In this document: in pieces, positions 8,995 through 18,025 of the stretch
How the letters are laid out: every line of letters starts with the position of its first letter
Numbering within the stretch: position 1 is the stretch's first letter
DNA from: JACMLD01 sp963705285
GTDB taxonomy: Bacteria; Bacteroidota; Bacteroidia; Chitinophagales; Chitinophagaceae
Assembly: GCA_963705285.1 (NCBI GenBank)
Contig: OY970066.1
Location: 3,658,001 to 3,722,000, forward strand
Length of the DNA: 64,000 nucleotides
Direction: 5' to 3'
The notes under the pieces: model-generated
Told to the model about the DNA's origin: nothing
Database searches by the model: none
What the model saw: the letters and a program-made list of their open reading frames with translations, nothing else
Position numbers and translations under genes: made by a program

Positions 8995-10445
8995 ATGAAT
9001 GATGGTATTTCATTTCCCACAGATGAACTAATAAAAAAAGAACGCCTGAATAGTTATGCCGGTAAACCAATTGCCGAAATTATTTTAAACGGATTTTTCA
9101 CTGTTGACAGGAAATGGACTGTTCAATACTGGAACAAAGCTGCCGAACAAATTTTGAAGAGGTCCGCATCAGCTATGGTGGGAAGAAATCTTTGGGAAGT
9201 ATTTGCCGAATATATTCCATTGGAATTTTATGCTGTATACCACAAGGCTTTTGAAACAAACATTCCGGTTCATTTTCAGGAATACTGGGGAGAGATGGGG
9301 AGTTGGTTTGATGTTATCACTTATTACTGCGATGATACACTTTCGGTTTCTTTTAAAAGTAGTAACCGATCCATCAACCCGGAACATTCAACATCCGTAG
9401 AACACCAATTGAAGATTAAAACGGGACTTTACAAATTTATTACAGAAGTAACAAATGATTGCCTATGGGAATGGGATCTACTCAGTAAAGAAATTTTCTG
9501 GATCGACGGCGGACACAAACGAATGTTTGGCTACAATGTGGAAAATGCCCTTATTCCTCAAAACTTCTGGGAAAGCCTGATACATCCCGAAGACAGGAAT
9601 CGTGTAATAACGGAGATCAATAAACTTTTAGCAGAAAACACCTCGCTCAGATGGGAATGTGAATACCGATGTAAAAAAGCGGATAATACGTATGCATGGG
9701 TACAGGACCGTGGCCATATCATTTGTGAGGCAGGCATAGCCACCAGGATGATAGGCGCCACACAGGATATAACGGAAAAAGTGTTATTGGAAAAGGCACT
9801 TGCCAAAGAACGGCTTGACAGGGAGAAAGAGATCACCCGCTCTGTGCTTGCGGCACAGGAAAAAGAACGCGCAGCGATTGGCAGAGAATTATTGGATGAT
9901 GTAAATCATATATTGGGAGCTGCCAAGTTGTACCTGGAATGGCCAAGGAAGATCTGGATAACCGACCGACCCGACTGAGCGAATCCTGTTATTATATTGA
10001 AAAGGCCATCGGCAATGTAACCCGTATATCCAAAGCATTGGCTCCGCCTTTTATTCAAATACTTGGACTGGCCAAAAGTATCAAAATACTTACTGAGGAT
10101 ATTTCCGCTGCAACCCCGGTAAAATTTACCACCAGTGATTCTGGGTTGAGCCTGGAAGGGATTGATGACCGAATGTTACTGAATATTTACCGGATAGTAC
10201 AGCAACAGGTACACAATATTATACAGCATGCTGAGGCCAGCCTTGTAAATATTGATATCAGTAGATACGAAGACGAGGTAGTTTTGTTTATTGCAGATAA
10301 TGGTAACGGTTATAACATGGCAGAAAAACAATACGGCACCGGATTAAAAAATATAACTCACCTCGCCGCTTTGTACAATGGCAACGCCACCGTACTCTCC
10401 AACCCCGGCCAGGGGTTTGTTTTGCAGGTAATTCTCCGCTTGTAA
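8995..10445 (+). pseudogene. Decayed PAS sensor histidine kinase (frameshift, missing phospho-acceptor His)
   Basis: The first frame (8995-9978) encodes two PAS domains (about residues 28-125 and 138-260) and the start of a HisKA_3 helix. The continuation, with conserved helices and an ATPase domain (DNGNGY, GTGLKNI), lies in the -1 frame from 9939 to 10445. The frames join at GAATGG near 9936-9941, where one missing A in a GAAATGG context would restore a continuous protein ending LYLE-MAKEDLD. The motif that should read RELHDxV reads RELLDDV; Leu300 (codon 9892-9894) replaces the phospho-acceptor His. Two independent lesions argue for gene decay rather than a sequencing slip alone. Reinitiation at 9939 could still yield an ATPase-only fragment. 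Confidence 0.8.
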
Positions 10446-10723
10446 TCTCCTCCCATCCAAATTACGGGATGAATCAACTTGAAAAGACTGGGTGGCCGGG
10501 CAATGGCTGCTGATGCAGTACTGCTTTATTCATTACCTCATTGTAGACTGTGTTGTTTCAGCAACAATCACATAAGCTATCATTAAAGTCGGAACAAAGC
10601 TTTTTGCCAAACCGCTACAATACATTTCGGCATCCTGCTATTTATTGAATAATTGCCTTAAATTACATCTATACACCGTCTTTTCTCCAGGATTTTTACA
10701 CCGCCTCATTTCAAAACGAAGTA

Positions 10724-11284
10724 TTGAAACTTTACATAAAAAACATGGTATGCATCCGGTGCAAACTGGTAGTCAGAGACGAACTGACGAAATTGGGCCT
10801 GCATTATACTGCTGTGGAGTTGGGCGAAGCAGAGGTAACAGATAATATTGATGCACCCATGATGCAAATGATTAGAGAAGCACTCCTTAAGTCCGGCCTT
10901 GAGTTAATGGATGATAAAAAAAGTGTGCTGATTCAAAAGATAAAAAATGTAATCATTTCCCGTGTTCATTATACCGAAGAACCATTAACCATGAATCTTT
11001 CTCAATACCTGAGCCAGGAATTAAAGCTCGACTATACCTATTTGTCCAACTTGTTTTCGGAAGTACAGGGCACAACCATTGAACAATTCTATATCAATCA
11101 TAAAATTGAACACGTAAAAGAATTATTGATTTACAATGAAATCAGTCTAACCGAAATTGCCCACCAGATGAATTACAGCAGCGTGAGCCATTTGTCTTCA
11201 CAGTTTAAAAAAGTAACCGGCTTAACCCCTTCACATTTCAAACAACTGAAAGACAAACGCCGGTCAATGCTAGACGATTTGTAA
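10724..11284 (+). CDS. AraC-family regulator with HMA-like N-terminal domain
   Basis: 186 residues from a TTG start at 10724. The first 65 residues resemble a ferredoxin-like heavy-metal-associated domain, starting KLYIKNMVCIRC with a CxxC pair (Cys10, Cys13). Residues about 75-180 form the double helix-turn-helix of AraC/XylS proteins, including LTEIAHQMNYSSVSHLSSQF and the ending GLTPSHFKQ. A metal- or thiol-responsive transcription factor is a reasonable inference; the family is known in Bacteroidota, but the ligand is not visible. The next in-frame ATG at 10745 would remove the first strand, so the TTG start is preferred. The 278 bp upstream contain TTGTT-tcagc-AACAA, a possible operator. 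Confidence 0.82.
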   Translation: MKLYIKNMVCIRCKLVVRDELTKLGLHYTAVELGEAEVTDNIDAPMMQMIREALLKSGLELMDDKKSVLIQKIKNVIISRVHYTEEPLTMNLSQYLSQELKLDYTYLSNLFSEVQGTTIEQFYINHKIEHVKELLIYNEISLTEIAHQMNYSSVSHLSSQFKKVTGLTPSHFKQLKDKRRSMLDDL

Positions 11285-11413
11285 TTAAACGACGCCGCAC
11301 TTATACAACCATTGGTTTTTGTATCCCCATCCTATCTCAAATGCTTTAAATGGGCAGTCGTTCAAAAGGGTTTTATACCTGGTTGTTTTGGGATAATAAC
11401 GACTTTTACGGGT

Positions 11414-11439
11414 ATAAAAAAACCCCTCAAAACGAGGGG
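11414..11439 (-). terminator. Intrinsic terminator of tRNA-Leu
   Basis: A CCCCTC/GAGGGG stem (11423-11428 with 11434-11439) with a 5-nt loop is followed on the minus strand by a run of seven T residues. It begins 1 bp after the CCA end of the tRNA gene. Confidence 0.9.
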
Positions 11440-11440
11440 C

Positions 11441-11527
11441 TGGTGCCCAGGAATGGATTCGAACCATCACATCCTTGCGAACGCTGCGACCTGAACACAG
11501 TGCGTCTACCAATTTCGCCACCTGGGC
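11441..11527 (-). tRNA. tRNA-Leu (anticodon CAG)
   Basis: The complement strand folds as a class II tRNA of 87 nt with encoded CCA. The acceptor stem is GCCCAGG/CCTGGGC with discriminator A. The D arm contains AAATTGGTAGACGC. The anticodon stem CTGTG/CGCAG encloses loop TTCAGGT (anticodon CAG). A long variable arm is present, and the T arm contains GGTTCGAATCC. The long variable arm and D-loop are typical of leucine tRNAs. It decodes CUG codons and has its own terminator. Confidence 0.97.
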
Positions 11528-11647
11528 AGGTATTACTGTTAAAAACAGTTTCAGGTACCGGCGAAAAACATATGCAAGGCATATCTCCGCGCGGGGTGCA
11601 AATATAGGAGGTTCCACCAGAAATGCAGACAGGAATGAGCAGTTTTT

Positions 11648-12574
11648 TTATTCAGGTACAGGCTTGCTTTTCCAGCCAATGAGTAAAACACCTATAATCA
11701 CCAGCACCGTGCCTACAATTTGCGCAGTAAATATCTCCTCTCCCAATATAAAATGCGCTTGTATAATAGTAGAGACGGGCCCGATGCCCGATACAATCGC
11801 CACATTGTTTGAGCCAATCTGTTTCATACCAAAAGATATAAGAAATGACGGTATCACTGTAGCCATAATGGCCAGCAGGATGCCATAGCCCCAATATTCT
11901 GTGCCCGATTGCAGTAACTGATAATTGCCGGCAGCTATATAATGTATAAAAACACCAGCGGTAGAGGCCAGCATTGCATAGGCCGTAAATTTAGTGGCAC
12001 CCACCTGCGGTATCAATTTGCCACTGCCCACAATATAAACGGCATAGGTAATGGCACATAAAAAAATAAGGAAACTGCCCAGGTAAAAAGCATGGCTGGC
12101 TGTGTCTACGGTTAGTTGTCCCACGTAGGCAATAGCAATGCCGCTGTAGGTAAGCAACAGCGCCAGCAATTGTACGCGGCTGATTTTTTGTTTGAAAACG
12201 GTGGCATTAATAAGCACTGCAAACGTGGGGTAGAGAAAAAGGATCAGTCTTTCCAAACCTGCCGATACATATTGCAGTCCGGCAAAATCAAGAAAGCTGC
12301 TGATATAATACCCAAACAGCCCGAGCGTGATTATCCAAAACCATTGCGGCCGCGTAAAACGGGTATTGTCTTTTTTATTGCCGGCAAAAATGGCAATGCC
12401 CACATAAAACGGCAAAGAAAAAATCATGCGGATGGCCAGTAAAGAAAGTGCATCTATATGCGTATCATGAAATGCCTTTTTTACAATGATAGCTTTTGTT
12501 GAAAATAATACGGCCCCCAGAAAGGTGATGATAAATCCGGTTAATGATAAAGAGTAAGTTTTGTTAGAACGCAT
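11648..12574 (-). CDS. EamA/DMT-family transporter
   Basis: About 308 residues with ten hydrophobic segments arranged as two five-helix EamA repeats (first about 10-140, second about 165-300). This is the layout of drug/metabolite transporters that export small metabolites. The C-terminal repeat shows the characteristic GERI-like end (IQAHFILGEEIFTAQIVGTV). I start at the ATG at 12574 (MRSNKTYSLS). The upstream ATG at 12616 would read through the low-complexity repeat shared by many intergenic spacers. Substrate unknown. Confidence 0.88.
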   Translation of the reverse strand: MRSNKTYSLSLTGFIITFLGAVLFSTKAIIVKKAFHDTHIDALSLLAIRMIFSLPFYVGIAIFAGNKKDNTRFTRPQWFWIITLGLFGYYISSFLDFAGLQYVSAGLERLILFLYPTFAVLINATVFKQKISRVQLLALLLTYSGIAIAYVGQLTVDTASHAFYLGSFLIFLCAITYAVYIVGSGKLIPQVGATKFTAYAMLASTAGVFIHYIAAGNYQLLQSGTEYWGYGILLAIMATVIPSFLISFGMKQIGSNNVAIVSGIGPVSTIIQAHFILGEEIFTAQIVGTVLVIIGVLLIGWKSKPVPE

Positions 12575-12578
12575 TACA

Positions 12579-12688
12579 GTTTCTGGTTTGTAGTTTTTAG
12601 TTTGTAGTTGCGGCACTTAGCCAGGCCAGCTTTAGGCATGGATTGCTTTGCAAGGCAAAAGAACTAAAAACTATAAACTAAAAACTAT
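12579..12688. repeat. Low-complexity imperfect palindrome
   Basis: The left arm (12579-12610) is made of words such as GTTTGTAGTTTTTAGTTTG. The right arm (12661-12688) carries their complement (AACTAAAAACTATAAACTA). About 50 bp of unrelated sequence form the loop. It fills the gap between the transporter gene and dapD. Similar constructions recur at 13.6, 19.3 and 50.1 kb. Confidence 0.7.
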
Positions 12689-13501
12689 TTAAACGGCTAC
12701 ATTAAAATCGCGCAGCGCATCATTAAGGCTGGTCTTAAGATCTGTACTGGCTTTGCGCTGACCAATGATCAATGCGCAACCTACACCATACTCGCCAGCG
12801 GCAAATTTTTTGGTATAAGAGCCGGGTATTACCACGCTTCTGGCGGGTACGCGGCCTTTGTATTCAACCGGTTCAGCACCGCTTACATCTATAATTTTGG
12901 TTGATTTTGTCAACACTACATTGGCGCCGAGTACCGCTTCTTTCTCTACTATTACGCCTTCTACCACAATACAACGGCTGCCTACAAAACAACCATCTTC
13001 GATGATTACGGGGCTTGCCTGCAACGGCTCCAGTACGCCGCCAATGCCTACGCCACCGCTGAGGTGCACGCCTTTTCCAATTTGTGCGCAACTGCCTACC
13101 GTTGCCCAGGTGTCTACCATGCTGCCTTCATCTACGTACGCGCCAATATTTACATAGCTGGGCATCAGTACCACGTTTTTGGCAATGTATGCGCCATAAC
13201 GCGCTACTGCATGCGGTACTGCACGTACACCCAGTTCTTTATAATTTTTTTTCAGCAGCATTTTATCGTAAAATTCAAATGGTTCAACGCTCCAGGTTTG
13301 CATGGGCTGAATACCAAAATATAGCAGGATGGCCTGCTTTACCCATTCATTCACCTGCCAGCCACTTGCTGATGGCGCTGCGGTGCGCAGGCGACCTTTA
13401 TCTACTTCTTCTATCACTGCTTTAACGGCATCTGTATACTTGCTGTCTTTGAGCAACTCGCGGTTGCCCCATGCTTCCAGTACCAGGGATTGTAATTCCA
13501 T
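12689..13501 (-). CDS. dapD: 2,3,4,5-tetrahydropyridine-2,6-dicarboxylate N-succinyltransferase
   Basis: The 270-residue enzyme transfers succinyl from succinyl-CoA to tetrahydrodipicolinate in the succinylase branch of lysine and meso-diaminopimelate synthesis in the cytoplasm. An N-terminal helical domain (1-95) is followed by a left-handed beta-helix of hexapeptide repeats (about 100-210), including NIGAYVDEGSMVDTWATVGSCAQIG, with the GVGIGGVLEP loop that is diagnostic of DapD. Length matches the family. It is not next to other dap genes. The 3' end abuts the palindromic repeat at 12579-12688. Confidence 0.96.
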   Translation of the reverse strand: MELQSLVLEAWGNRELLKDSKYTDAVKAVIEEVDKGRLRTAAPSASGWQVNEWVKQAILLYFGIQPMQTWSVEPFEFYDKMLLKKNYKELGVRAVPHAVARYGAYIAKNVVLMPSYVNIGAYVDEGSMVDTWATVGSCAQIGKGVHLSGGVGIGGVLEPLQASPVIIEDGCFVGSRCIVVEGVIVEKEAVLGANVVLTKSTKIIDVSGAEPVEYKGRVPARSVVIPGSYTKKFAAGEYGVGCALIIGQRKASTDLKTSLNDALRDFNVAV

Positions 13502-13545
13502 GCTATTTGAAATTTTTGCAAATGTAGGGAAAAGAGGAAAGCTGA

Positions 13546-13694
13546 GAGCTATTAGCTGTTAGCCATTCGCTGTTAGCTATTAGCTGTTAGCCATTAGCTG
13601 TTAGCTATTAGCTGTTAGCCGTGAGCTAAGAACTAAAAACTCAAAACTACAAACTACGAACTTAGAACTTAGAACTAAGAACTATAAACTATAA
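13546..13694. repeat. Runs of short low-complexity words upstream of dapD
   Basis: First a run of AGCTATTAGCTGTTAGCC-type words (13546-13625), then a run of GAACTAAAAACT / AAACTACGAACTTAG words (13629-13694). The first type recurs in inverted orientation in front of parA (20921-20956); the second resembles the arms of the repeats at 12.6, 19.3 and 50.1 kb. No coding capacity. Confidence 0.75.
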
Positions 13695-13695
13695 A

Positions 13696-14628
13696 CTATG
13701 AACCCCTCAAAAATCGTCTCAGAAAATAAAAAACGCTCTGCCTGATATTTTCTGCGTCAAACATAGGCCCGTAATGGGGTGCGCCAGGTACAATAATAAG
13801 TTGATTGTGTACGCCTGCCAGTTGCAACCACGATTGCAATATAACCGACTGCGTGTACGGCACCGATTCATCTTTTTCTCCCTGTACAATTAAAAAGGGC
13901 GGATCGTTTTTGTCTACATAAGTAACCGGGCTGGCGGTGCGGGCGAGGTCTGGCCGCTTCAATGGTAAGGCACCCAACAGGGTGGCTACGGGGTTGCGTT
14001 CGTTATTAATAGACGTATCTGGGGTGCCGGCAAATATGTTGAAATCCGAGGGGCCATAAAAATCAAGCACCGTTTTTATTTGAAACGATGGCTTTTTACC
14101 GCCAGGGTAAAACGCGGTAATATTATTATTGGCCGAGAGCCCCAACAGCGAAGCCAGGTGACCGCCCGCAGAAAAGCCAATAAGGGCGATGTTGTTTTTA
14201 TCTAAATGGTATTGCGTGGCGTGGTCATATAAAAACTGCAGCGCCTGGTTACAATCTTGTATCTGCGCCGGAAAAATGGCGGTTGTACTGTAACGGTAGT
14301 CGATAGACGCCAATGCGTAGCCGCTATCTATAAAACTTTTCACCGTTTTCGTCATGTAACCCATGTCGGCATATTTGTCGTTCAGCATCCAGGCGCCGCC
14401 ATGTACCCAAACAACCAGCGGCAGGGGCTTGCTGGTATTTGGCGGAAGGTAGATATCCAGTAAATGAAAGCGCGATGTATCGCCCGCGTAATTGATATTG
14501 CCATACGCCACCGTATTGGCGGGCATAAAGGTCTTCATCTTTTCTGTAAGTTGCGCCTGGCTGGTGTAGAACAAACAGGTGGCAATAAAAAATAGCACTA
14601 TCCGCGTGAATGTAGCATGCATACTCAT
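13696..14628 (-). CDS. Secreted alpha/beta-hydrolase (carboxylesterase/lipase family)
   Basis: 310 residues beginning with a signal peptide (about 1-26, ending TSQAQ). It has the hormone-sensitive-lipase-like arrangement: oxyanion-hole motif HGGAW (76-80), nucleophile Ser153 in GFSAGG, a likely acid Asp in GEKDESVP (about 258) and His in GAPHYG (about 287). It probably hydrolyses acyl or acetyl esters of small or carbohydrate substrates in the periplasm. The ATG at 14622 is an alternative start. It is preceded by the terminator of the upstream gene, so it has its own promoter. Confidence 0.88.
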   Translation of the reverse strand: MSMHATFTRIVLFFIATCLFYTSQAQLTEKMKTFMPANTVAYGNINYAGDTSRFHLLDIYLPPNTSKPLPLVVWVHGGAWMLNDKYADMGYMTKTVKSFIDSGYALASIDYRYSTTAIFPAQIQDCNQALQFLYDHATQYHLDKNNIALIGFSAGGHLASLLGLSANNNITAFYPGGKKPSFQIKTVLDFYGPSDFNIFAGTPDTSINNERNPVATLLGALPLKRPDLARTASPVTYVDKNDPPFLIVQGEKDESVPYTQSVILQSWLQLAGVHNQLIIVPGAPHYGPMFDAENIRQSVFYFLRRFLRGS

Positions 14629-14660
14629 TGAATATTTTATTTACTGATTCAAATCTATGC

Positions 14661-14689
14661 AAAACCCGGTAGCAAAGCCACCGGGTTTT
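14661..14689 (-). terminator. Intrinsic terminator
   Basis: AAAACCCGGT (14661-14670) pairs with ACCGGGTTTT (14680-14689); on either strand the stem ends in T residues. It lies between two minus-strand genes and most likely ends the transcript of the outer-membrane barrel gene (14817-15413). Confidence 0.85.
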
Positions 14690-14816
14690 ATATAATCTGA
14701 GCGTAAATTGATGTATGCTGTGATAAAGGCAGTAAAGCGTCTGGGTAATGTATTGCCGAGGAACTGAAGAAATATAACATGGTCAACAGCATTTCTCCTT
14801 CAGGCGGCAAGGGGAG

Positions 14817-15413
14817 TTAAATAATCCTGAAACCCGCACTCAGCTGAAAGCCCTGGTTTTTCCATTTATCGCTGTTGCCCGCATCATTGATGTTGTTCAG
14901 CCCCACAATATACCTTCCGCTCAAACGAATGCCACCAAAGTTCAACTGCACGCCACCAATCATAGAAAGATCGCCGCTGGAGAATGCATCTTTACCGTTT
15001 TCAAAAAGATTTTTATGCTTGTCGAGCAAAATACCAAACTGCGGCCCTACCTGGAAAGAAATAAATTTGGCGGGAGACAGGTTCAATAAAAGCGGAACAG
15101 AAATATAATTCAGCTTTACACCTTTGAGGTTTTTTACATTAAAGACATTACCAAACGCCGTATCAGCTTTTGTGCTGTACTGGTTAAACAATACTTCGGG
15201 CTGAATTTGTACATGGTTGCTGATTTTAATGGTAGCAAATGCACCGGCATGGTAACCATAATTGAACTCATCTGCAAACGACTTACCGTCTACCTTATTA
15301 AGATTAACGCCGCCTTTTATGCCCAGTTGAAAAACAGGTACGCGTCCCTGAGCCATACCCGCCAGCGATAATAAAACAAACGCAAAAAGAGGAACCAGGA
15401 GTTTCGTCTTCAT
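14817..15413 (-). CDS. Outer-membrane beta-barrel protein (PorT-like)
   Basis: 198 residues with a signal peptide ending near GMAQG (about residue 23). The rest consists of alternating amphipathic strands and ends in an aromatic/hydrophobic strand (GFQLSAGFRII), as expected for an 8- to 10-stranded barrel of the outer-membrane beta-barrel family common in Bacteroidota. The opening strand QLGIKGGVNLNKV is characteristic. Function unknown beyond envelope localisation. A terminator follows about 130 bp downstream. Confidence 0.85.
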   Translation of the reverse strand: MKTKLLVPLFAFVLLSLAGMAQGRVPVFQLGIKGGVNLNKVDGKSFADEFNYGYHAGAFATIKISNHVQIQPEVLFNQYSTKADTAFGNVFNVKNLKGVKLNYISVPLLLNLSPAKFISFQVGPQFGILLDKHKNLFENGKDAFSSGDLSMIGGVQLNFGGIRLSGRYIVGLNNINDAGNSDKWKNQGFQLSAGFRII

Positions 15414-15513
15414 GATGTAAAGTTTTTAGTTTGTAATTATTATCCAAGTTATATGCCATTCAACTTATGTATAAGTTAAATAAAGTTAAGACTTTATGAA
15501 TGAGATCATAAAA

Positions 15514-16536
15514 CTATAAGCTGTATGCAAAGGTAAGCGAGAACACCTGGTTAAACTTCTTCTCAGCATCGGGGAAGTAGTAATCCATAAACCAGACAGG
15601 TTGTACATTGAATTTGCCAATGGTATAAAACAAGCTGAGAGAAAGGGCGGCCGATTGTACCTGGAAGTCATTGCCATCAACATCATTATAACTTCTGTTG
15701 AATTTGGCAAGCGCCAGTCTTTTAGTAGCGTAATTAATATTGGTATTGGTTTTTATTTTAGACATCCCGGTTACCAAATAGGCGGTAATGCTGGCAGTGA
15801 TATTGTCGCGCTTTGTAAACACCCCCAACCATTCAAAGTCTTTGCGAACAGAAGCGGAGAACGAATAATCTTTTATGTGATTTTGCGAAGCGATTGTTTT
15901 TGAATAATGCACCCAGCCATACCGTTGCAACAGGGTAATAAACTTGTATACCGAATCTGAGTACGTTATGTTATCATTGAAACTCCCCGAGGCAAAACCC
16001 GCTGCTACACCAAACCTCCAGGTATTGCGGCGGAGATACACATATGCGTACAGATCATTATCGTACGGGCTGGCATTCAGTGTGGCGGTGTCTTTTCCCA
16101 GATACCGGGTATACGATATGCCTGCAGAGAATCTATTACTGATATAATCGTACGAGGGTGTTACAGCATACTGGTAAAAATGAAAACTGCCGCCCAGGTT
16201 GGCCATAAAACCGGTGGCACTAATGCCCAGGCCGCTTTTATGATAATAACCAAGGGTAGGGGTAAACGATAGTTGCCGAGATGTTTCCTGCGTGTTCAGC
16301 GAATTGTTTTTAATGCTGAATGTGCGGTTGCCCATACCCAAACTGGCCGAGGCAAAACTGGTTGGCGCAGACAAGGAATCCATGAATGCATCAAAACCCG
16401 CCATTAGTGAGTCCATAACAGCAGTCGTATCGCCTTTGGCAAACAATGAATCAAGCCGGGTAGTTTGCTGCGCGACGCCGGTACGACCGATCGCTATCAG
16501 GCACACAGTTAATAAAACAGGGAGTATTTTCTTCAT
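15514..16536 (-). CDS. Secreted/outer-membrane beta-barrel protein
   Basis: 340 residues with a signal peptide (1-22). A short linker is followed by many Tyr-rich alternating strands (for example SFTPTLGYYHKSGLGISATG), and the C-terminus VFSLTFAYSL ends in a hydrophobic residue, as barrels do. I read it as an outer-membrane barrel of about 14-16 strands. No porin or receptor family is recognised. It is transcribed in the same direction as the barrel gene at 14817, with 100 bp between them. Confidence 0.75.
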   Translation of the reverse strand: MKKILPVLLTVCLIAIGRTGVAQQTTRLDSLFAKGDTTAVMDSLMAGFDAFMDSLSAPTSFASASLGMGNRTFSIKNNSLNTQETSRQLSFTPTLGYYHKSGLGISATGFMANLGGSFHFYQYAVTPSYDYISNRFSAGISYTRYLGKDTATLNASPYDNDLYAYVYLRRNTWRFGVAAGFASGSFNDNITYSDSVYKFITLLQRYGWVHYSKTIASQNHIKDYSFSASVRKDFEWLGVFTKRDNITASITAYLVTGMSKIKTNTNINYATKRLALAKFNRSYNDVDGNDFQVQSAALSLSLFYTIGKFNVQPVWFMDYYFPDAEKKFNQVFSLTFAYSL

Positions 16537-16681
16537 GAGGGTTTATGGCTTTCCGTCATCTGGCTAACAACGCGGGTATGACCGCGGAAATTGCGGAACG
16601 TTTAATGGAAAGTAGAAAGTCAATATTTGAAACTAACCCACATAATCAGAACCAGGACAGGACCGGACATTTTTAAATTTT

Positions 16682-16724
16682 TACTTTTGAATGCATTTTG
16701 TAAATTGCGTAACCCATTACATAA
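16682..16724 (+). promoter_or_regulatory. Promoter -7 element and palindromic operator of the MarR-GNAT gene
   Basis: TACTTTTG at 16682-16689 fits the Bacteroidota -7 consensus TAnnTTTG. Downstream, TTGCGTAA (16705-16712) and TTACATAA (16717-16724) form an imperfect inverted repeat with 4-bp spacing, between the -7 element and the ATG at 16738. This is a natural place for autorepression by the encoded MarR domain. No -33 TTG was found at the expected distance. Confidence 0.5.
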
Positions 16725-16737
16725 TTAACTACTTATT

Positions 16738-17697
16738 ATGAGCGCAAACTTTTTTGATACCGTAGGCAAACTGGCGCTGGGCAGCCGTTTGCGACTGCTT
16801 ACTGAACGTATAACCGATGATGCCGCGGCAATTTACCAGCTGTATAACATTGCCTTACAGCCAAAATGGTTCCCGGTGTTTTACGTCTTGTCTGGCGGCG
16901 GGCAAAAAACTATTACAGCTATTGCCAGGGAAATAGGCCATTCTCACCCATCGGTAAGCAAAATAATTGCAGAAATGGTGCAGCAGGGTTTGGTAAATGA
17001 GCGGAGAGACAAGGCAGACGGGCGAAGGAACATGGTAGGCCTTACAGCAAAAGGTAAAACCATGGCAGTGCGCATACAGGATCAATATACAGACGTGCAA
17101 AATGCCATTGAACAGGTAGCTGCCGGTACCCGCCATGATTTGTGGAAAGCCATTGCAGAATGGGAGTACCTGCTAGACCAGGAACCGTTGCTACGGAGAG
17201 TGCAAGTTCAAAAAAAGAAAAGAGAAGGCGGGCAGGTACAAATTATTGATTACACGCCAGAACACCAGCAGGCATTCCGGGCACTCAATGAAGCCTGGAT
17301 AACTAAATGGTTTAAGATGGAAGAAGCCGATTATTATGCGCTGGATGATCCGGAAGGATACATACTAAAGCAAGGCGGTTACATAAAAGTGGCCATACTA
17401 AATAACCAACCTGTTGGAGTTTGCGCGCTAATTAAAATGAATGATCCTCAATACGGGTTTGAACTGGCCAAGATGGCGGTGGCAGCAGATATGCGGGGCA
17501 AAAACATTGGCTACCTGCTGGGCCGGGCAGTAATTGAAAAAGCTACCGCACTCGGCGCACAAAAACTCTACCTGGAAAGCAATACCATTCTAACACCCGC
17601 TATTCATTTATACCACAAGCTTGGCTTTAAAAAAGTAGTGGGCCATGCCACGCCGTATGAACGTTGTAATATTCAGATGGAACTTGGGTTGTGTTGA
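16738..17697 (+). CDS. MarR-family regulator fused to GNAT acetyltransferase
   Basis: 319 residues. Residues 1-150 form a MarR winged helix (KTITAIAREIGHSHPSVSKI as recognition region; the wing near RDKADGRRNMVGL). Residues 158-319 form a GNAT domain with the acetyl-CoA loop (AVAADMRGKNIGYLLGRAV, about 245-263) and the YHKLGFKKV strand. Such fusions are widespread; the acetyl-acceptor is unknown. The last codons (LGLC and stop) lie inside the first copy of a 180-bp repeat, so the C-terminus appears to have been set by repeat insertion. A palindrome in front of the gene suggests autoregulation. Confidence 0.9.
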   Translation: MSANFFDTVGKLALGSRLRLLTERITDDAAAIYQLYNIALQPKWFPVFYVLSGGGQKTITAIAREIGHSHPSVSKIIAEMVQQGLVNERRDKADGRRNMVGLTAKGKTMAVRIQDQYTDVQNAIEQVAAGTRHDLWKAIAEWEYLLDQEPLLRRVQVQKKKREGGQVQIIDYTPEHQQAFRALNEAWITKWFKMEEADYYALDDPEGYILKQGGYIKVAILNNQPVGVCALIKMNDPQYGFELAKMAVAADMRGKNIGYLLGRAVIEKATALGAQKLYLESNTILTPAIHLYHKLGFKKVVGHATPYERCNIQMELGLC

Positions 17698-18025
17698 ATG
17701 TTGAGTTTTGAGTGTTGAGTTTCCGTTTTCAGTTTTTCGGTGTTTGGCACTTTACAAAACAGGCGACAACTTTTCTATACTTTCTAAGCACTTGTTGCCA
17801 CGAATTTTTAGCAAAAGCACACAACACTTAACACTCAACACTTAAACTGATTATATAGTAGTCTTGGGTTGTGTTGAATGTTGCGTGTTAAGTGTTGAGT
17901 TGCCGTTTTCAGTTTTGGGGTTTTCGGCATGTAAAAAAAGGCGACAACTTTTGACTGCTTTCTAATTTCTTCTTGCCACTACTTCTTAGCAAGCGCACAC
18001 AACACACAACACTCAACACTCAAAC
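17683..18025. repeat. Two tandem copies of a 180-bp palindromic element
   Basis: CTTGGGTTGTGTTGAATG occurs at 17683 and again at 17863, exactly 180 bp apart. Homology extends through a shared core (CCGTTTTCAG, GGCGACAACTTTT, TTGCCAC) to an AACACTCAACACTTAAACT-like end. In each copy the GTGTTGAGT-rich left end is the complement of the ACTCAACAC-rich right end, so each can form a long hairpin. The element fills the whole gap between the MarR-GNAT gene and the metallophosphoesterase gene and includes the stop codon of the former. Confidence 0.85.

Noticed and set aside
9892..9906. His in VNHIL as a shifted phospho-acceptor of the broken kinase
   Set aside because: It lies several residues after the conserved position, where family members usually have Gln; a functional swap is unlikely.
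11350..11888. Several frames across the tRNA-Leu region
   Set aside because: They read through the tRNA, its terminator and the antisense of the transporter gene.
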